A stretch of DNA of 64,000 nt. Origin: Desulfovibrionales bacterium (GTDB taxonomy: Bacteria > Desulfobacterota > Desulfovibrionia > Desulfovibrionales > Desulfonatronaceae). A model generated the notes under the pieces. It was not told the origin of the DNA, ran no database searches, and saw only the letters and a list, made by a program, of their open reading frames with translations. The DNA is taken from assembly GCA_007693505.1 (NCBI GenBank), contig REDL01000064.1:186001-250000 (forward strand). The letters run 5' to 3'. The position numbers and the translations under genes are program-made. Every line of letters begins with the position of its first letter. Position 1 is the first letter of the stretch. Of the stretch, positions 18,414 through 27,281 are shown one piece after another.

Positions 18414-20078
18414 ATGCTGACATTTCAGACGCTGGAGGACAGCCACAAGTTTCTGCTTTTGGAGACCGTTGTTCAGGTGGACGCAACCATCGATTTTTTT
18501 TCCGGTCCAAAAGCGGAAATTGGTGAGGAAATTCTGGCCCGCAGCGAGTCCATTCATCAGCTCAAAAATGCCCTGGAAAATGCTTGCTTCACCCGCACCA
18601 ACGTGCAATCCAGTCTGTCCAACCAGGAAACCCATTCCATTCGCGCCATCCACCGGATGGCGTTGTGTTTTCGACGCATCGCCCAGTACTGCGCAAACAT
18701 GGTCAGGCAGGCAGAGCATTTAGGATCCGACGCTTTTCTCCGCCGATTCGACTGCAAAGCACTGTTTAGCGTTGTTCGTCTGCACCTGAAGATCATCCCG
18801 GCGGATCTGCGGGAACTTGACGAGTCGGATGCCTTGGCCTTGTGCCGGTGCGAAGCTCGACTGGATGAACTGTTTGCCCAACGGATGGGTGAGGTCACCG
18901 CGGCAATCAAAGCAGACCTCGCCATGATGGAGGATGGGGTGACGACCATCTTCATCCTGCGCTATCTGGAACGGATTGGCGACGAACTGTTGCGCATCGG
19001 CGAGGCCCTGCTGTCCGTGGTGGTGGGGGAGCGGATCAAGGTTCAAGAATTCACGGCTCTCCGTCAGGGGCTTTCCCGGCTGGAGCCTGATGATTCGCTT
19101 GGAAATCTCAGCTTTCGCGCCATCTGGGGATCTCGATCCGGATGCGTGATCGGCCGGGTCACCAGCCATTCCGGAGAGCGTATTTTCAAGGAATGCGGGC
19201 TGAAAAAAGGACGCAAGGAACGGGAGCATTTGGAGTACTGGAACGCGGTCATGCCTGGCTTGGCTCCGAAAATATATAATTATGAAGAAAATGCGGAAAC
19301 CTCTTCGCTGCTGGTGGAGTTTTTGAGGGGTGTGCCCCTGGACGAGGCCTTGCTGGCCCAGGATGATCTGACCCGGCAACGGGCCAATGCGGTGCTTTTG
19401 CCCACGCTGCAAAGGGTTTGGGATACGACTCTGCGTCGGGAAACGATTCGACCGGACTTCATGGAGCAGTTGTTGCGGCGTCTGGAACGGGTGCGCCAGG
19501 TCCATCCTGATTTTTGTTCTTCAGGTCTGGAACGTTCAAATCTCCTGGAGTTGGTCGAGGAATGCCGGAAGGTGGAATCCCGGCTGGTTACGGATTGGAC
19601 GATCATGATCCATGGAGACTTCAACCTGAACAATATTTTTTATGACCAGTCCAGCGAGACCATTCACTATGTGGATCTTTACCGGTCCCGCCGGGCTGAT
19701 GCGTTGCAGGATGTTTCGGTTTACCTGGTATCCAACTTCCGGATACCGGTGTTTGAAAAAGAGATTCGGCGGCGAATCTGGGACAACATGTCCATGATGC
19801 ACGATTTTGCACGGAAGTACGCGCATGAGCATGGAGATGCCTCGTTTCATGTCCGGCTCGGACTGGCTCTGGCCCGCTCCCTGTTTACCTCCACCCGTTT
19901 TGAATTGGATGAGTCCTTTGCACGGGTCATGTTCCAGCGGGCCCATGAGCTGTTGCGGGAAATTGCCGAATTGGACCAGGTTGATATCGCGGAATATCGG
20001 CCGAATCTGTCCCGGCTCGACTATGATCCGCGAATGGAAATTGGTCAGGACGCCTTGGTGCATGTGACCGCTCTTTGA
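18414..20078 (+). CDS. PhoU-like domain fused to aminoglycoside-phosphotransferase-type kinase
   Basis: About 554 residues. The N-terminal ~220 residues are helical and PhoU-like (repeated helices such as IFILRYLERIGDELLRIGEAL). The C-terminal half has the kinase pattern of the APH/choline-kinase fold: IMIHGDFNLNNIF with catalytic Asp and Asn, then IHYVDLYRSRRAD with the metal-binding Asp. Thus a phosphate-signalling type domain is joined to a small-molecule kinase. The ATG at 18414 has TTGGGAG upstream; the longer frame from 18330 would begin inside the divergent promoter region. Substrate unknown; a sugar, lipid head group or nucleoside are options. Confidence 0.8.
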   Translation: MLTFQTLEDSHKFLLLETVVQVDATIDFFSGPKAEIGEEILARSESIHQLKNALENACFTRTNVQSSLSNQETHSIRAIHRMALCFRRIAQYCANMVRQAEHLGSDAFLRRFDCKALFSVVRLHLKIIPADLRELDESDALALCRCEARLDELFAQRMGEVTAAIKADLAMMEDGVTTIFILRYLERIGDELLRIGEALLSVVVGERIKVQEFTALRQGLSRLEPDDSLGNLSFRAIWGSRSGCVIGRVTSHSGERIFKECGLKKGRKEREHLEYWNAVMPGLAPKIYNYEENAETSSLLVEFLRGVPLDEALLAQDDLTRQRANAVLLPTLQRVWDTTLRRETIRPDFMEQLLRRLERVRQVHPDFCSSGLERSNLLELVEECRKVESRLVTDWTIMIHGDFNLNNIFYDQSSETIHYVDLYRSRRADALQDVSVYLVSNFRIPVFEKEIRRRIWDNMSMMHDFARKYAHEHGDASFHVRLGLALARSLFTSTRFELDESFARVMFQRAHELLREIAELDQVDIAEYRPNLSRLDYDPRMEIGQDALVHVTAL

Positions 20079-20206
20079 TCCCGAAAAAATGGGACGCGGC
20101 CGAAGAAAGTCCCTGAAGGCTTTTTGCCCGTGGTGCTTTTCCTGGACGTTCAGCACGTTTTTTGGAATTTTGCGATTTGGATCGGTTTTGCGTAAACTTC
20201 GATTTC

Positions 20207-21469
20207 ATGACCACGCAAAACACCAAATCGAAGCCCGAATGTGTTGATCGCCTGGAACGCAATCAGGAGCTGTTTCGCCATGAAGAACTGGAGCGGTATG
20301 CCGACGTGCTGCTTTGGGCCGTGGAACGCTCCCGGGGCAGACCGCTGAAGACTTCCGAGACCGTGCTCATCGAATATGACGGCCTAGCCAGAACGCTGGC
20401 CGAGGTGCTGTATGCCCGCATCCTGGAGCGCGGACTGGTCCCGGTGCAGCACCAGCGTGCATCGCCGACAATGGAGCAAAATTATCTGGTTTGGGCGAAC
20501 AACAAACGGCTGAATATGGTCGCACCTGGGGACTGGGAACGGCAGGGCGGGGTGAACGGCTTGATCCGGATCCTGGCTCCGGAAACCCTGACGCATCTGG
20601 AGAAGATCACGCCGGAAATCCAGACACGCCGGGATGCGGCCCGGGATCCACTCCGGGAGATGCTCTATTTCCGAGAACTCAGCGGGCAGGTCGGGCGGAC
20701 CGTAGCGGTTTATCCCACATTGGCCCTGGCCGAGGCCACGGGTGTCAGCTTGTCGGAATACGCAGCCCGGGTGCGCAAGGCCTGTATGCTGGGCAGCGAC
20801 GACCCGGTGCGCGATTGGAAGCGCTTTGCAACGGAACAGGCTCCTGTGTTGGAGTGGCTGAATGCAATGCCCATCCAGGGGCTGCATATTCAATCCGGTC
20901 GGGTGGATTTACGGCTGCGTCTGGGGGAACGGAGAGTCTGGCTGGGTATGACCGGACGCAACATGCCCAGCTATGAAATCTATACATCCCCGGACTGCCG
21001 GTTTACCGAGGGAGTATTCCAGGCCGATCAAGTGGTCTATGTCGGTGGGGTTCCGGTGGAAGGCGTCCGCCTGGCGTTTCAGCAAGGCCGGGTGATCAGC
21101 GTCAAGGCCCGGCAGGGGGCCGAACGGCTGCGTCGTTTTTTAGCATTGGACGAGGGGGCTTGGCGTATTGGCGAGTTTTCCTTGACCAGCCGGACGCATT
21201 CCCGGATCGCCGGGTATATGGCCAATACACTATTCGATGAAAATATCGGCGGCACCGAAGGCAACTGCCACATTGCCCTGGGTTCCTGCCATCCGGATGC
21301 GTTTGCCGGAAATCCGGCGGATTTTGTCCACGCCTTGCGACGGGAACTGGGCTTCAACGAATCCACACAGCACTGGGACCTGGTGAATACCGAACAGAGG
21401 CAAGTTACCGCGATCCTCACCGACGGCAGTCGCCGCGTCATTTACGAAGATGGTGACTTCACGGCCTGA
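20207..21469 (+). CDS. M29-family metallo-aminopeptidase
   Basis: 420 residues matching the thermophilic-type aminopeptidase family M29 (AmpS/PepS). The C-terminal block holds the expected metal ligands: IGEFSL with Glu, SRTHSRI, then NTLFDENIGGTEGNCHIALG with Glu and His, and a late Asp. The family normally binds two divalent cations (Co or Zn) and removes N-terminal residues from short peptides in the cytoplasm. The frame is open from 20162, but the ATG at 20207 gives the normal N-terminus. Its 3' end overlaps by 28 bases the convergent small gene. Confidence 0.85.
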   Translation: MTTQNTKSKPECVDRLERNQELFRHEELERYADVLLWAVERSRGRPLKTSETVLIEYDGLARTLAEVLYARILERGLVPVQHQRASPTMEQNYLVWANNKRLNMVAPGDWERQGGVNGLIRILAPETLTHLEKITPEIQTRRDAARDPLREMLYFRELSGQVGRTVAVYPTLALAEATGVSLSEYAARVRKACMLGSDDPVRDWKRFATEQAPVLEWLNAMPIQGLHIQSGRVDLRLRLGERRVWLGMTGRNMPSYEIYTSPDCRFTEGVFQADQVVYVGGVPVEGVRLAFQQGRVISVKARQGAERLRRFLALDEGAWRIGEFSLTSRTHSRIAGYMANTLFDENIGGTEGNCHIALGSCHPDAFAGNPADFVHALRRELGFNESTQHWDLVNTEQRQVTAILTDGSRRVIYEDGDFTA

Positions 21470-21732
21470 GCCTTTTTCAGGCGCTGCTCGCGAATCAGGG
21501 TCAGGGCGATATCCAGGTCATAAAGCTTCAACGGGGATGACCCAGCCCCGGAATACTTGGCAGCGGCCTGCTCGATCACGTCGTAGGGCAGCCAGTCGTG
21601 TTGTTCCCAGACCTGGGGCTTCTCCAGGTTCCACAATCGAAATTCCACATTTCCAGCCCGTTCCCGGACATACATGCGTTCTTTTGTGTTGCTGGGAACC
21701 GGGTAATAATACAGTCCTCGCGCATCTTCCAT
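21442..21732 (-). CDS. small protein of unknown function
   Basis: 96 residues from the ATG at 21732, which has a perfect AAGGAGC site; the frame stays open to 21936, but that extension is low-complexity and lacks a good start. Aromatic and basic residues are frequent near the N-terminus (GLYYYPVPSNTKERMYV). No membrane segment. I do not recognise a family; it might be a small DNA- or RNA-associated protein. It overlaps the 3' end of the aminopeptidase gene on the other strand. Confidence 0.6.
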   Translation of the reverse strand: MEDARGLYYYPVPSNTKERMYVRERAGNVEFRLWNLEKPQVWEQHDWLPYDVIEQAAAKYSGAGSSPLKLYDLDIALTLIREQRLKKAQAVKSPSS

Positions 21733-21926
21733 GCGTCTGCTCCTTGGCGTGTTTTTCAAGGGATGGCGCTTTGAGCGGTTGCAACCCTTCTTTATGACAA
21801 CATGTTCGGCATTGGTCGTGGAGTTTTCAAGGGCATCAGTGGCGGAGGGTTTTCGCGAAGGCGAAGTCATTTGACCCTCTATCTCACCGGTGGAGCTCTC
21901 ATCCCCTTGAATAATCCGGTTTGTTT

Positions 21927-21964
21927 CTGCAGACACGACAGTCTCAAGGCTGTCGTGTCTGCAG
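21927..21964. repeat. perfect 15-bp hairpin
   Basis: Arms CTGCAGACACGACAG (21927-21941) and its exact complement (21950-21964) with an 8-base loop. It sits just past the stop of the CsgG-like gene and could end that transcript, but no U-run follows on either strand. It might instead be a processing signal or protein-binding palindrome. Confidence 0.6.
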
Positions 21965-21978
21965 GATGGTGAAGTGGG

Positions 21979-22821
21979 TTAGTTGATCGGCAACGTACCG
22001 CCCATGCCCATTCCACCCTCGACATCCTGGGCCCTGTAGGCCCGCAAGGCTCGGACCATCTTATTGTAGGAATCGACAAATGCGGCAGTGATGACCTTGC
22101 CTTCAGGCGTGTTACTGAACCCGGCGGCCCCTCCGGAAAGGCTGGAAAAAATGCCTCCACCGAGTCCAAAGTCCCAGTTTCTGGCGTTGCCCACTGCCGC
22201 TGCAAGCTGCAAGCTGGATCGATTGTCGACGAGCAGCAGGGTTGTCGCGGCCTCATTGCTTCGCAACCCTCCAGCCGCTCCGGCAACGGCACTTCCAGCC
22301 CCGGGAGCAACACGGCGCAGCAACCCGCCAGCGAATGCGCCGACGCCGCCTGTCCCTTGTTCCGAAAACTGGATGGACGGGCTAATGGTATAATCAGCGG
22401 CAACCATTTGGCCTTTGCCAAAATCGCTGCCATCCCGCAATTCTCCAGATTGCATGAGCCGGCGTTCATCAGCCAAGGCATCCATCGACCGCCCTCGTTC
22501 CACCAGGACAAAGCAGTTGGATTGCTGAATCATCGTCCGAATGACCGGAATGGTGCTCCCAAGGTGGGAATATCGTGTGGAATAGTAGCGCCACCAGGAT
22601 TGATTCCTGTCTTCAAAAACAGAAGCGGTGCCAAGAGGTTGAGGGCAACGTTCCAATTCGCCGCTCTGGCCATCGGCTGTTTCTCCTCCGGCGGCTCCGG
22701 TGACGGTGTGTCCTCCGGCCCCGCCAGGGGTAGGCGTTGTGACGCACCCGGATGTGCTCAAAAGGATGCCGATTGCAAGGGCCATGAGGACCAGCCAGTA
22801 GCGTGAAAGTCGATGAGCCAT
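21979..22821 (-). CDS. CsgG-like outer-membrane lipoprotein
   Basis: 280 residues. A signal peptide ends in the lipobox LSTSGC. A Gly-rich linker is followed by a CsgG-like core: NCFVLVERGRSMDALADER and ADYTISPSIQFSE, with a Gly/Ala-rich stretch that could cross the outer membrane. The ATG at 22821 has GAGGAGGAAT upstream and is preferred to the earlier ATG at 22851. CsgG proteins form curli-secretion pores; no curli genes are nearby, so this is probably one of the broader CsgG/HfaB-like assembly or penicillin-binding-activator proteins. Confidence 0.75.
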   Translation of the reverse strand: MAHRLSRYWLVLMALAIGILLSTSGCVTTPTPGGAGGHTVTGAAGGETADGQSGELERCPQPLGTASVFEDRNQSWWRYYSTRYSHLGSTIPVIRTMIQQSNCFVLVERGRSMDALADERRLMQSGELRDGSDFGKGQMVAADYTISPSIQFSEQGTGGVGAFAGGLLRRVAPGAGSAVAGAAGGLRSNEAATTLLLVDNRSSLQLAAAVGNARNWDFGLGGGIFSSLSGGAAGFSNTPEGKVITAAFVDSYNKMVRALRAYRAQDVEGGMGMGGTLPIN

Positions 22822-22910
22822 AGATTCCTCCTCGGTCTGCATGGTGACCATGTGTTGATTGTGGTGATGAATAGGACTGTGCCCAGCAGTACTTCAAGGC
22901 ATCAGTGGTA

Positions 22911-23117
22911 TAACAGTTGAAAAACTCCCAATTGCTGCGTCGCTCTCCGGCACCCACATGGACTGTCAAATTTAGCAAACCTCAAAGTATCCCACACCTT
23001 CGGTGGGTGCCGGATTAAAATTCACACGTATGAATAACTACGCTTCGACCTTGAACTTTTTTAGCTCGTTGCACTTGGTTTTTTTGAACGGACTGTGGAC
23101 AAGAATTTTTTCAACAC
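22911..23117. mobile_element. MITE-like repeat, copy 2
   Basis: About 207 bases matching 8573-8780 in the same orientation, with scattered substitutions. The end begins TAACAG then GTTGAAAAA and the other end reads TTTTTTCAAC. The internal perfect inverted repeat is at 22946-22957 and 23003-23014. It occupies much of the 442-base gap between the CsgG-like gene and the NicO-type gene. Apart from this element I see no gene in the gap. Confidence 0.7.
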
Positions 23118-23263
23118 GCAGATAACGTTTTTCTGCCTGTGTTTCGCCCTCTGAAGGGGTGTTATTCCGTGGCAAGTCTCCGTGTCATGGTCATGGGCCG
23201 TTTGCGGCAAGCATTTTTTTGGGGCAATTGCCTTCCGGCGGCTTTACCGGAATCCCGCAGAGG

Positions 23264-24274
23264 TTAAAGAAAGCCCGCGGTCAAAAGCAGGCTTGTGCCG
23301 AGAAGAATGATCAGCAGCGCACCCAGGCAGGCCAGAATGCGGTGCATTGCCACAAGGAGGCGCTTGGAACGGCTGCTGAGGTTGAGAACGGTGTTCGTGG
23401 ACCCGACAGTGAGCAGACCCAGGGCCGAAGCGGTCAGGCCCATGCCCAGGGCCAGAGGTATCATGGCGGTCAGGCCGGCCCAGAATACATTCAGGCTGAG
23501 GGTGAACAGTAAAATCAGGGCGGCTCCCGGGCAGGGCATCAGTCCCGTGGCCAGGGACAGGGAGATGATGTCCCTGGGATTGGCCCGGGGACACTCCGCG
23601 GCTTCCACGCTCGGTGTCCGCCACCAGTCGAACAGCGTCTTGGCAAGAAGGAACAGGCCGATGAGGATGATCAAACCGTAGCTGATGGATTGCAACCGGC
23701 CTTCCACGGCGTGGAAAGCGGCGATGTTCGCCCGGCCCAAGGTCCAGGAAAGGCCGGTGATGATGACTACTGCCGAGAAAATATGAATTGTTGTGATCAG
23801 GTTGCCGAAAAGCAATGCTTGTCTCCAGGTACCCCGCCGGGAGACAAAGTACGAGCAGACAATGGATTTACCGTGTCCCGGCCCCAGGGCGTGAATAACG
23901 CCGTAGAGAAATGAAAGCAGCATCAACTGCCATGTAGCCGCCCCGAATGGCTGCTCCTGGATCTGGCGGGCATAGGTCGTCATGCGTTGGCGCAGCTCAC
24001 GCTGCATGGCGACCATCTCGGCGAAAAACGGCGGGGTAAAGCGCGGAGCCGCTCCTGGAGGACGCTCCGACGGCTCACGAGAAGGCTGGGTGGTTCGCTC
24101 TTCCCCTGCTGACCTGTCTTGCTCCGTGGGGGCGGTCAACGGCTCTTTCGAGGGTTGCTCGATGGCTCGTTCCCGAGTTGGAGGCGTCAGGAACGGATTT
24201 TGAGCCATGGCTTGTCCTATGCAGAGAAGCACAAGCATGGCCGCAGTCAGGGCGGCTAAAGGTGTGCGGGTCAC
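23264..24274 (-). CDS. NicO/RcnA-type nickel-cobalt transporter
   Basis: About 336 residues. A signal-like first helix is followed by a Pro/Glu/Arg-rich, hydrophilic periplasmic segment and then five or six membrane helices. The first of these carries HALGPGHGKS, the metal-pathway motif of the NicO family, and a later LMPCPGAALILL repeats the pattern. The GTG at 24274 overlaps the stop of buk (GTGA), giving translational coupling; an upstream GTG at 24298 would also work. Family members move Ni or Co ions. Nickel supply would matter for the hydrogenase at 30-33 kb, but the gene sits in the buk-ptb cluster, not with the hydrogenase. Confidence 0.82.
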   Translation of the reverse strand: MTRTPLAALTAAMLVLLCIGQAMAQNPFLTPPTRERAIEQPSKEPLTAPTEQDRSAGEERTTQPSREPSERPPGAAPRFTPPFFAEMVAMQRELRQRMTTYARQIQEQPFGAATWQLMLLSFLYGVIHALGPGHGKSIVCSYFVSRRGTWRQALLFGNLITTIHIFSAVVIITGLSWTLGRANIAAFHAVEGRLQSISYGLIILIGLFLLAKTLFDWWRTPSVEAAECPRANPRDIISLSLATGLMPCPGAALILLFTLSLNVFWAGLTAMIPLALGMGLTASALGLLTVGSTNTVLNLSSRSKRLLVAMHRILACLGALLIILLGTSLLLTAGFL

Positions 24275-25488
24275 GCCAAAGGCTCGTTTCCAGAGCACGT
24301 TTCGGGAGCAATGCTGGATGTCTGATTTGGGATTGTTTTTGGCAAGCTGTACTCCTGGACAACGACTTTGCCTTGCAAGGCCGCCAAGGCACTTTCAGCC
24401 ATAACCCTTGCCTCGGTCAACCCCTGAACCACTTCGATGCTGCTCAAAGGCGCAAGCCGGTTGCCCAGGTCGCGCATCAGCATTTCACTTTGGGCCAGTC
24501 CGCCGGTGAGCACGATGGCGTCCAAGGGGCGAGGGTCCCTGAGTGTCACCAGGACAGGCAGCAGGGATGCGATGTGCTTGGCAATCGCATAGACGAATGC
24601 GGCAACCACGGCCACGGCCGTGGTATTTTTTTGGCGGATCATTGCTTCGATTTCACGGAAGTCGTTGGTCCCCAGGTGCGCGTGCAACCCACCTTCCCGG
24701 AGTATGGCGCGGCGCAGCTTCGGAAGGTCCATGGCCCCATCTTCCAGAAGCTGGAGTAACGGCAGGAGAGGCAACGCACCGCTCCGTTCCGGACTCATCG
24801 GTCCTTCTCCGTCCAGGGCATTGGTCACATCCATCACCCTACCGCGGCAATGGGCACCAATGCTGATGCCTCCTCCGAGATGGGCAACGATGAATTTGCC
24901 GTTTTCGTAATTTATTCCCAAGCGCCGGCCTGCCTCCCGGGCCGCACCGCGTTGCGACAGGGCATGGAACGTGCTTCGGCGGCGTACCTGCGGCAGACCG
25001 GTCAGCCTGGCCTCTGGGCAAAGTTCGTCCGTAACCACCGGGTCCACGATCAGGGCTGATCCGTCGAAGCGCTTTGCTATCTCCAAGGCCAGCGGCGCAC
25101 CCAGATTGCATGGATGCTCTCCGAAGCGTTGCAAGCGCAAATCCTCAAGCATCCGCTCACCAATCCGGTAAACCCCGCCGGGGAGGGGAGCCAGCAGCCC
25201 CCCCCGGCCCACAACGGCGTCCAACCGATTTGCGCCCGCCTGGTCAAGAGCAGCCAGAATCGGCTTCAATCGCAAAGCAAACTGGCTCCAGACATCGGGA
25301 AACCGGGCCAACTCCGGTTTCGGGTGCTGGACTTCATGGGAAACCACCGGCTCCAGGTCGTGGAACAGAACAATCTTCGTCGAGGTGGAACCGGGGTTGA
25401 TGGTCAAGATGGATTTCATGGAAGACTCGGGAAGTTTGGGCAACGTGTTTTGGGTGGTCGCGTCGGGAGTGCAGATTCGGCGGATCAT
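24271..25488 (-). CDS. buk: butyrate kinase family protein
   Basis: 405 residues of the acetokinase family; motifs include ILTINPGSTSTK (nucleotide/substrate loop), VAHLGGGISIGAH and DAIVLTGGLAQSE. These and the length match butyrate (branched-chain acid) kinase rather than acetate kinase. The ATG at 25488 overlaps the ptb stop (ATGA); the family-typical start would be Met24 at 25419, so the true start is uncertain. With Ptb it would interconvert an acyl-CoA and the free acid with ATP. In sulfate reducers the physiological substrate may be a branched-chain acyl-CoA or another acid. Confidence 0.88.
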   Translation of the reverse strand: MIRRICTPDATTQNTLPKLPESSMKSILTINPGSTSTKIVLFHDLEPVVSHEVQHPKPELARFPDVWSQFALRLKPILAALDQAGANRLDAVVGRGGLLAPLPGGVYRIGERMLEDLRLQRFGEHPCNLGAPLALEIAKRFDGSALIVDPVVTDELCPEARLTGLPQVRRRSTFHALSQRGAAREAGRRLGINYENGKFIVAHLGGGISIGAHCRGRVMDVTNALDGEGPMSPERSGALPLLPLLQLLEDGAMDLPKLRRAILREGGLHAHLGTNDFREIEAMIRQKNTTAVAVVAAFVYAIAKHIASLLPVLVTLRDPRPLDAIVLTGGLAQSEMLMRDLGNRLAPLSSIEVVQGLTEARVMAESALAALQGKVVVQEYSLPKTIPNQTSSIAPETCSGNEPLA

Positions 25489-26432
25489 GACGTGGTGTTC
25501 AGGTGGACCGCGAGGGCCATGGAAAGCAGCTTGGAACGGGCACTGTCGCCGCGGGAGGGGACGACGATGGGAACGGAACTGCCCACCACAACCCCGGCTA
25601 CATCCAGGCCGAGCAAGGTGTTCAGGGATTTAAACAGCACATTGCCGCTTTCGATGTCCGGCGCGATGAGAATGTCGGCCTGGCCGGCGACAGGGCTGTG
25701 AAACCCCTTGCTGGTCGCGGCCTGGGCCGAGAGAGCCAGGTCCAAAGCCATGGGGCCGCCCACAAGAGCGTCCCCGAAAGTTCCTTCCTGACCCATGCGC
25801 GCGATCAGGTCCGCGTCCAAGGTGGCGGGCATGGCCGGGTAGTTGACCTTTTCCGTGGCCGCAAGCATGGCCGCTCGGGGGGCGGTGATGCCCAAGGCCC
25901 GGGCCACGATCAGGGCGTTGCGCAGTATCTCCACCTTGCGTTGCAGGTTGGGGCGAATGTTCACCGCGGCGTCGCTGAGCAGCGTCAGCTTGCTGAGGGC
26001 AGGATTCTCGAACACCGTGACATGGCTGAGAATACCCTGGGGAGGAACGCCGGAAGTTTTGTCCAGCACGGCCTTGAGCAGCGTGCTGGTGGAGACGGCC
26101 CCTTTCATGATCAGCGCGGCCTCTCCCTCCCGGTACATCCGAACGGCTTCCCGGACAGCTGCTTCGTCATCCGGCAGGTGGATCCCGGCCAGGGAGGAGA
26201 TATCCGCACCCAGTTCTTCGGCAATTCGCCTTGTGACGTTCTGATCGCCGATGAGCACCGGCTCCACCAGGCCGGCTGCATAGGCCTGCATCGCCGCCTC
26301 CAGGACAAATGCGTCCCCGGAGCGGGCAATGGCCAGCTTCGGGTTGCCTGGGGCCGCAACCGCGGAGCGAATCAGGTCGTCGAGGGAGGTTATGGTCATT
26401 GTCGCGACGGAAGAAACCCCTTGGTTTCTCAT
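25485..26432 (-). CDS. ptb: phosphate butyryltransferase family protein
   Basis: 315 residues of the phosphotransacylase family: DAALVGGPMALDLALS-like region and IAPDIESGNVLFKSL are characteristic of phosphate butyryl/acetyltransferases. It would convert acyl-CoA to acyl phosphate for the kinase encoded next. The ATG at 26432 overlaps the preceding stop by 4 bases and has a GGTGATG site; Met12 at 26399 is an alternative without a visible site. Genes for the ACT protein, ptb, buk and the NicO transporter all overlap end to start, an unusually tight four-gene operon. Confidence 0.88.
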   Translation of the reverse strand: MRNQGVSSVATMTITSLDDLIRSAVAAPGNPKLAIARSGDAFVLEAAMQAYAAGLVEPVLIGDQNVTRRIAEELGADISSLAGIHLPDDEAAVREAVRMYREGEAALIMKGAVSTSTLLKAVLDKTSGVPPQGILSHVTVFENPALSKLTLLSDAAVNIRPNLQRKVEILRNALIVARALGITAPRAAMLAATEKVNYPAMPATLDADLIARMGQEGTFGDALVGGPMALDLALSAQAATSKGFHSPVAGQADILIAPDIESGNVLFKSLNTLLGLDVAGVVVGSSVPIVVPSRGDSARSKLLSMALAVHLNTTS

Positions 26433-26908
26433 TCATCACCGCGTTTGAGAGCGATCATCCCGGAGCGGCACAGGCTTTTGATGCCGTGGGGCTTGAGCAT
26501 GTTGATCAGCCCGTCAACCCGTTCCCGGTCCCCACTCATCTCCACGGTGACGGTCGACCGGCCCATGCCGACCACATTCGCCCGAAATACCTCGAAGATT
26601 TGCATGATCTGCGTGGTATTGTCCGAGGTCATGGCCACCTTGGCCAAGACCAGCTCCCGATCCACGAACTCCTTGCGGCGCAGATCGTCTATCACGATGA
26701 TTACGTCCATTTGGGCCATGTCTTCGGTGATCCGCTGAATGTCCTCTTCGGTTCCATCCAGGCCGATGGTCAGGCGAGAAACTTCCGGATCTTCGGTCTC
26801 GCCCGCGGAGATGCTTCGGATGTTCACGTTGTACTTCCGGATGGCCTGGGCCATGTCGGCCAAGACGCCCGGCTTGTTTTTTGTCAGTGCGGAGATGGTC
26901 TGGCTCAT
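26429..26908 (-). CDS. acetolactate synthase small subunit-like ACT protein
   Basis: 159 residues, the length of IlvH/IlvN. The N-terminal ACT domain (ISALTKNKPGVLADMAQAI, then NIRSISAGETEDPEVSRL) and the C-terminal domain match the regulatory subunit of acetolactate synthase, which binds valine. No catalytic subunit is in the window; its partner may be unlinked, or this copy may regulate something else. It is the first gene of the ptb-buk operon, suggesting a branched-chain amino acid link to the acyl-CoA step (inference). Confidence 0.8.
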   Translation of the reverse strand: MSQTISALTKNKPGVLADMAQAIRKYNVNIRSISAGETEDPEVSRLTIGLDGTEEDIQRITEDMAQMDVIIVIDDLRRKEFVDRELVLAKVAMTSDNTTQIMQIFEVFRANVVGMGRSTVTVEMSGDRERVDGLINMLKPHGIKSLCRSGMIALKRGDE

Positions 26909-27281
26909 GGGAACATTATCCTTGAATCAGGGGAGAGGCTTGTCTCAGCCGTCTGTTTTACAATTATGTAATATTTAGCTTTGGCTTATCACAAAACAAG
27001 CTATAAGAGTACAAAAATGTAATATACTGGGTGAAGTTATTTTGAGGGCATCTTGTTTCCACCTGTCTTTCTTGAATTTTTTTGTTTGGAACACCTTTTG
27101 CTTGTGGTGCTGGCAACGATGGAGCTGGTCATTGGAAATCTTGGATGAGGGGCCAGGACCGACTGCATCATGATCATGGGCCGCTGATTGAACATATGTT
27201 CGCGATCATCAAGTTTAAAGGACCATTGTTTCTTCAGGTCCCCAGCGTTGTCAACATAAGAAAAGAGAAAGGAGAGTCTTC
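26909..27281. other. divergent intergenic region upstream of glnN
   Basis: 373 bases between the ACT gene and glnN. It holds the sigma-54 promoter described separately; the half nearer the ACT gene is AT-rich (26950-27030) and could hold activator sites or that gene's promoter. No credible ORF. Confidence 0.6.
27086..27102 (+). promoter_or_regulatory. sigma-54 (-24/-12) promoter of glnN
   Basis: TTGGAACACCTTTTGCT matches the sigma-54 consensus with GG and GC exactly ten bases apart. It lies 180 bases upstream of the glnN start. A nitrogen-controlled glutamine synthetase under sigma-54 is expected from biology. An activator is needed; the window encodes one at 7119, but others elsewhere are likely. 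Confidence 0.65.

Noticed and set aside
21942-21949. Hairpin at 21927-21964 as intrinsic terminator
   Set aside because: Stem is perfect, but no U-run on either strand, so kept only as a repeat.
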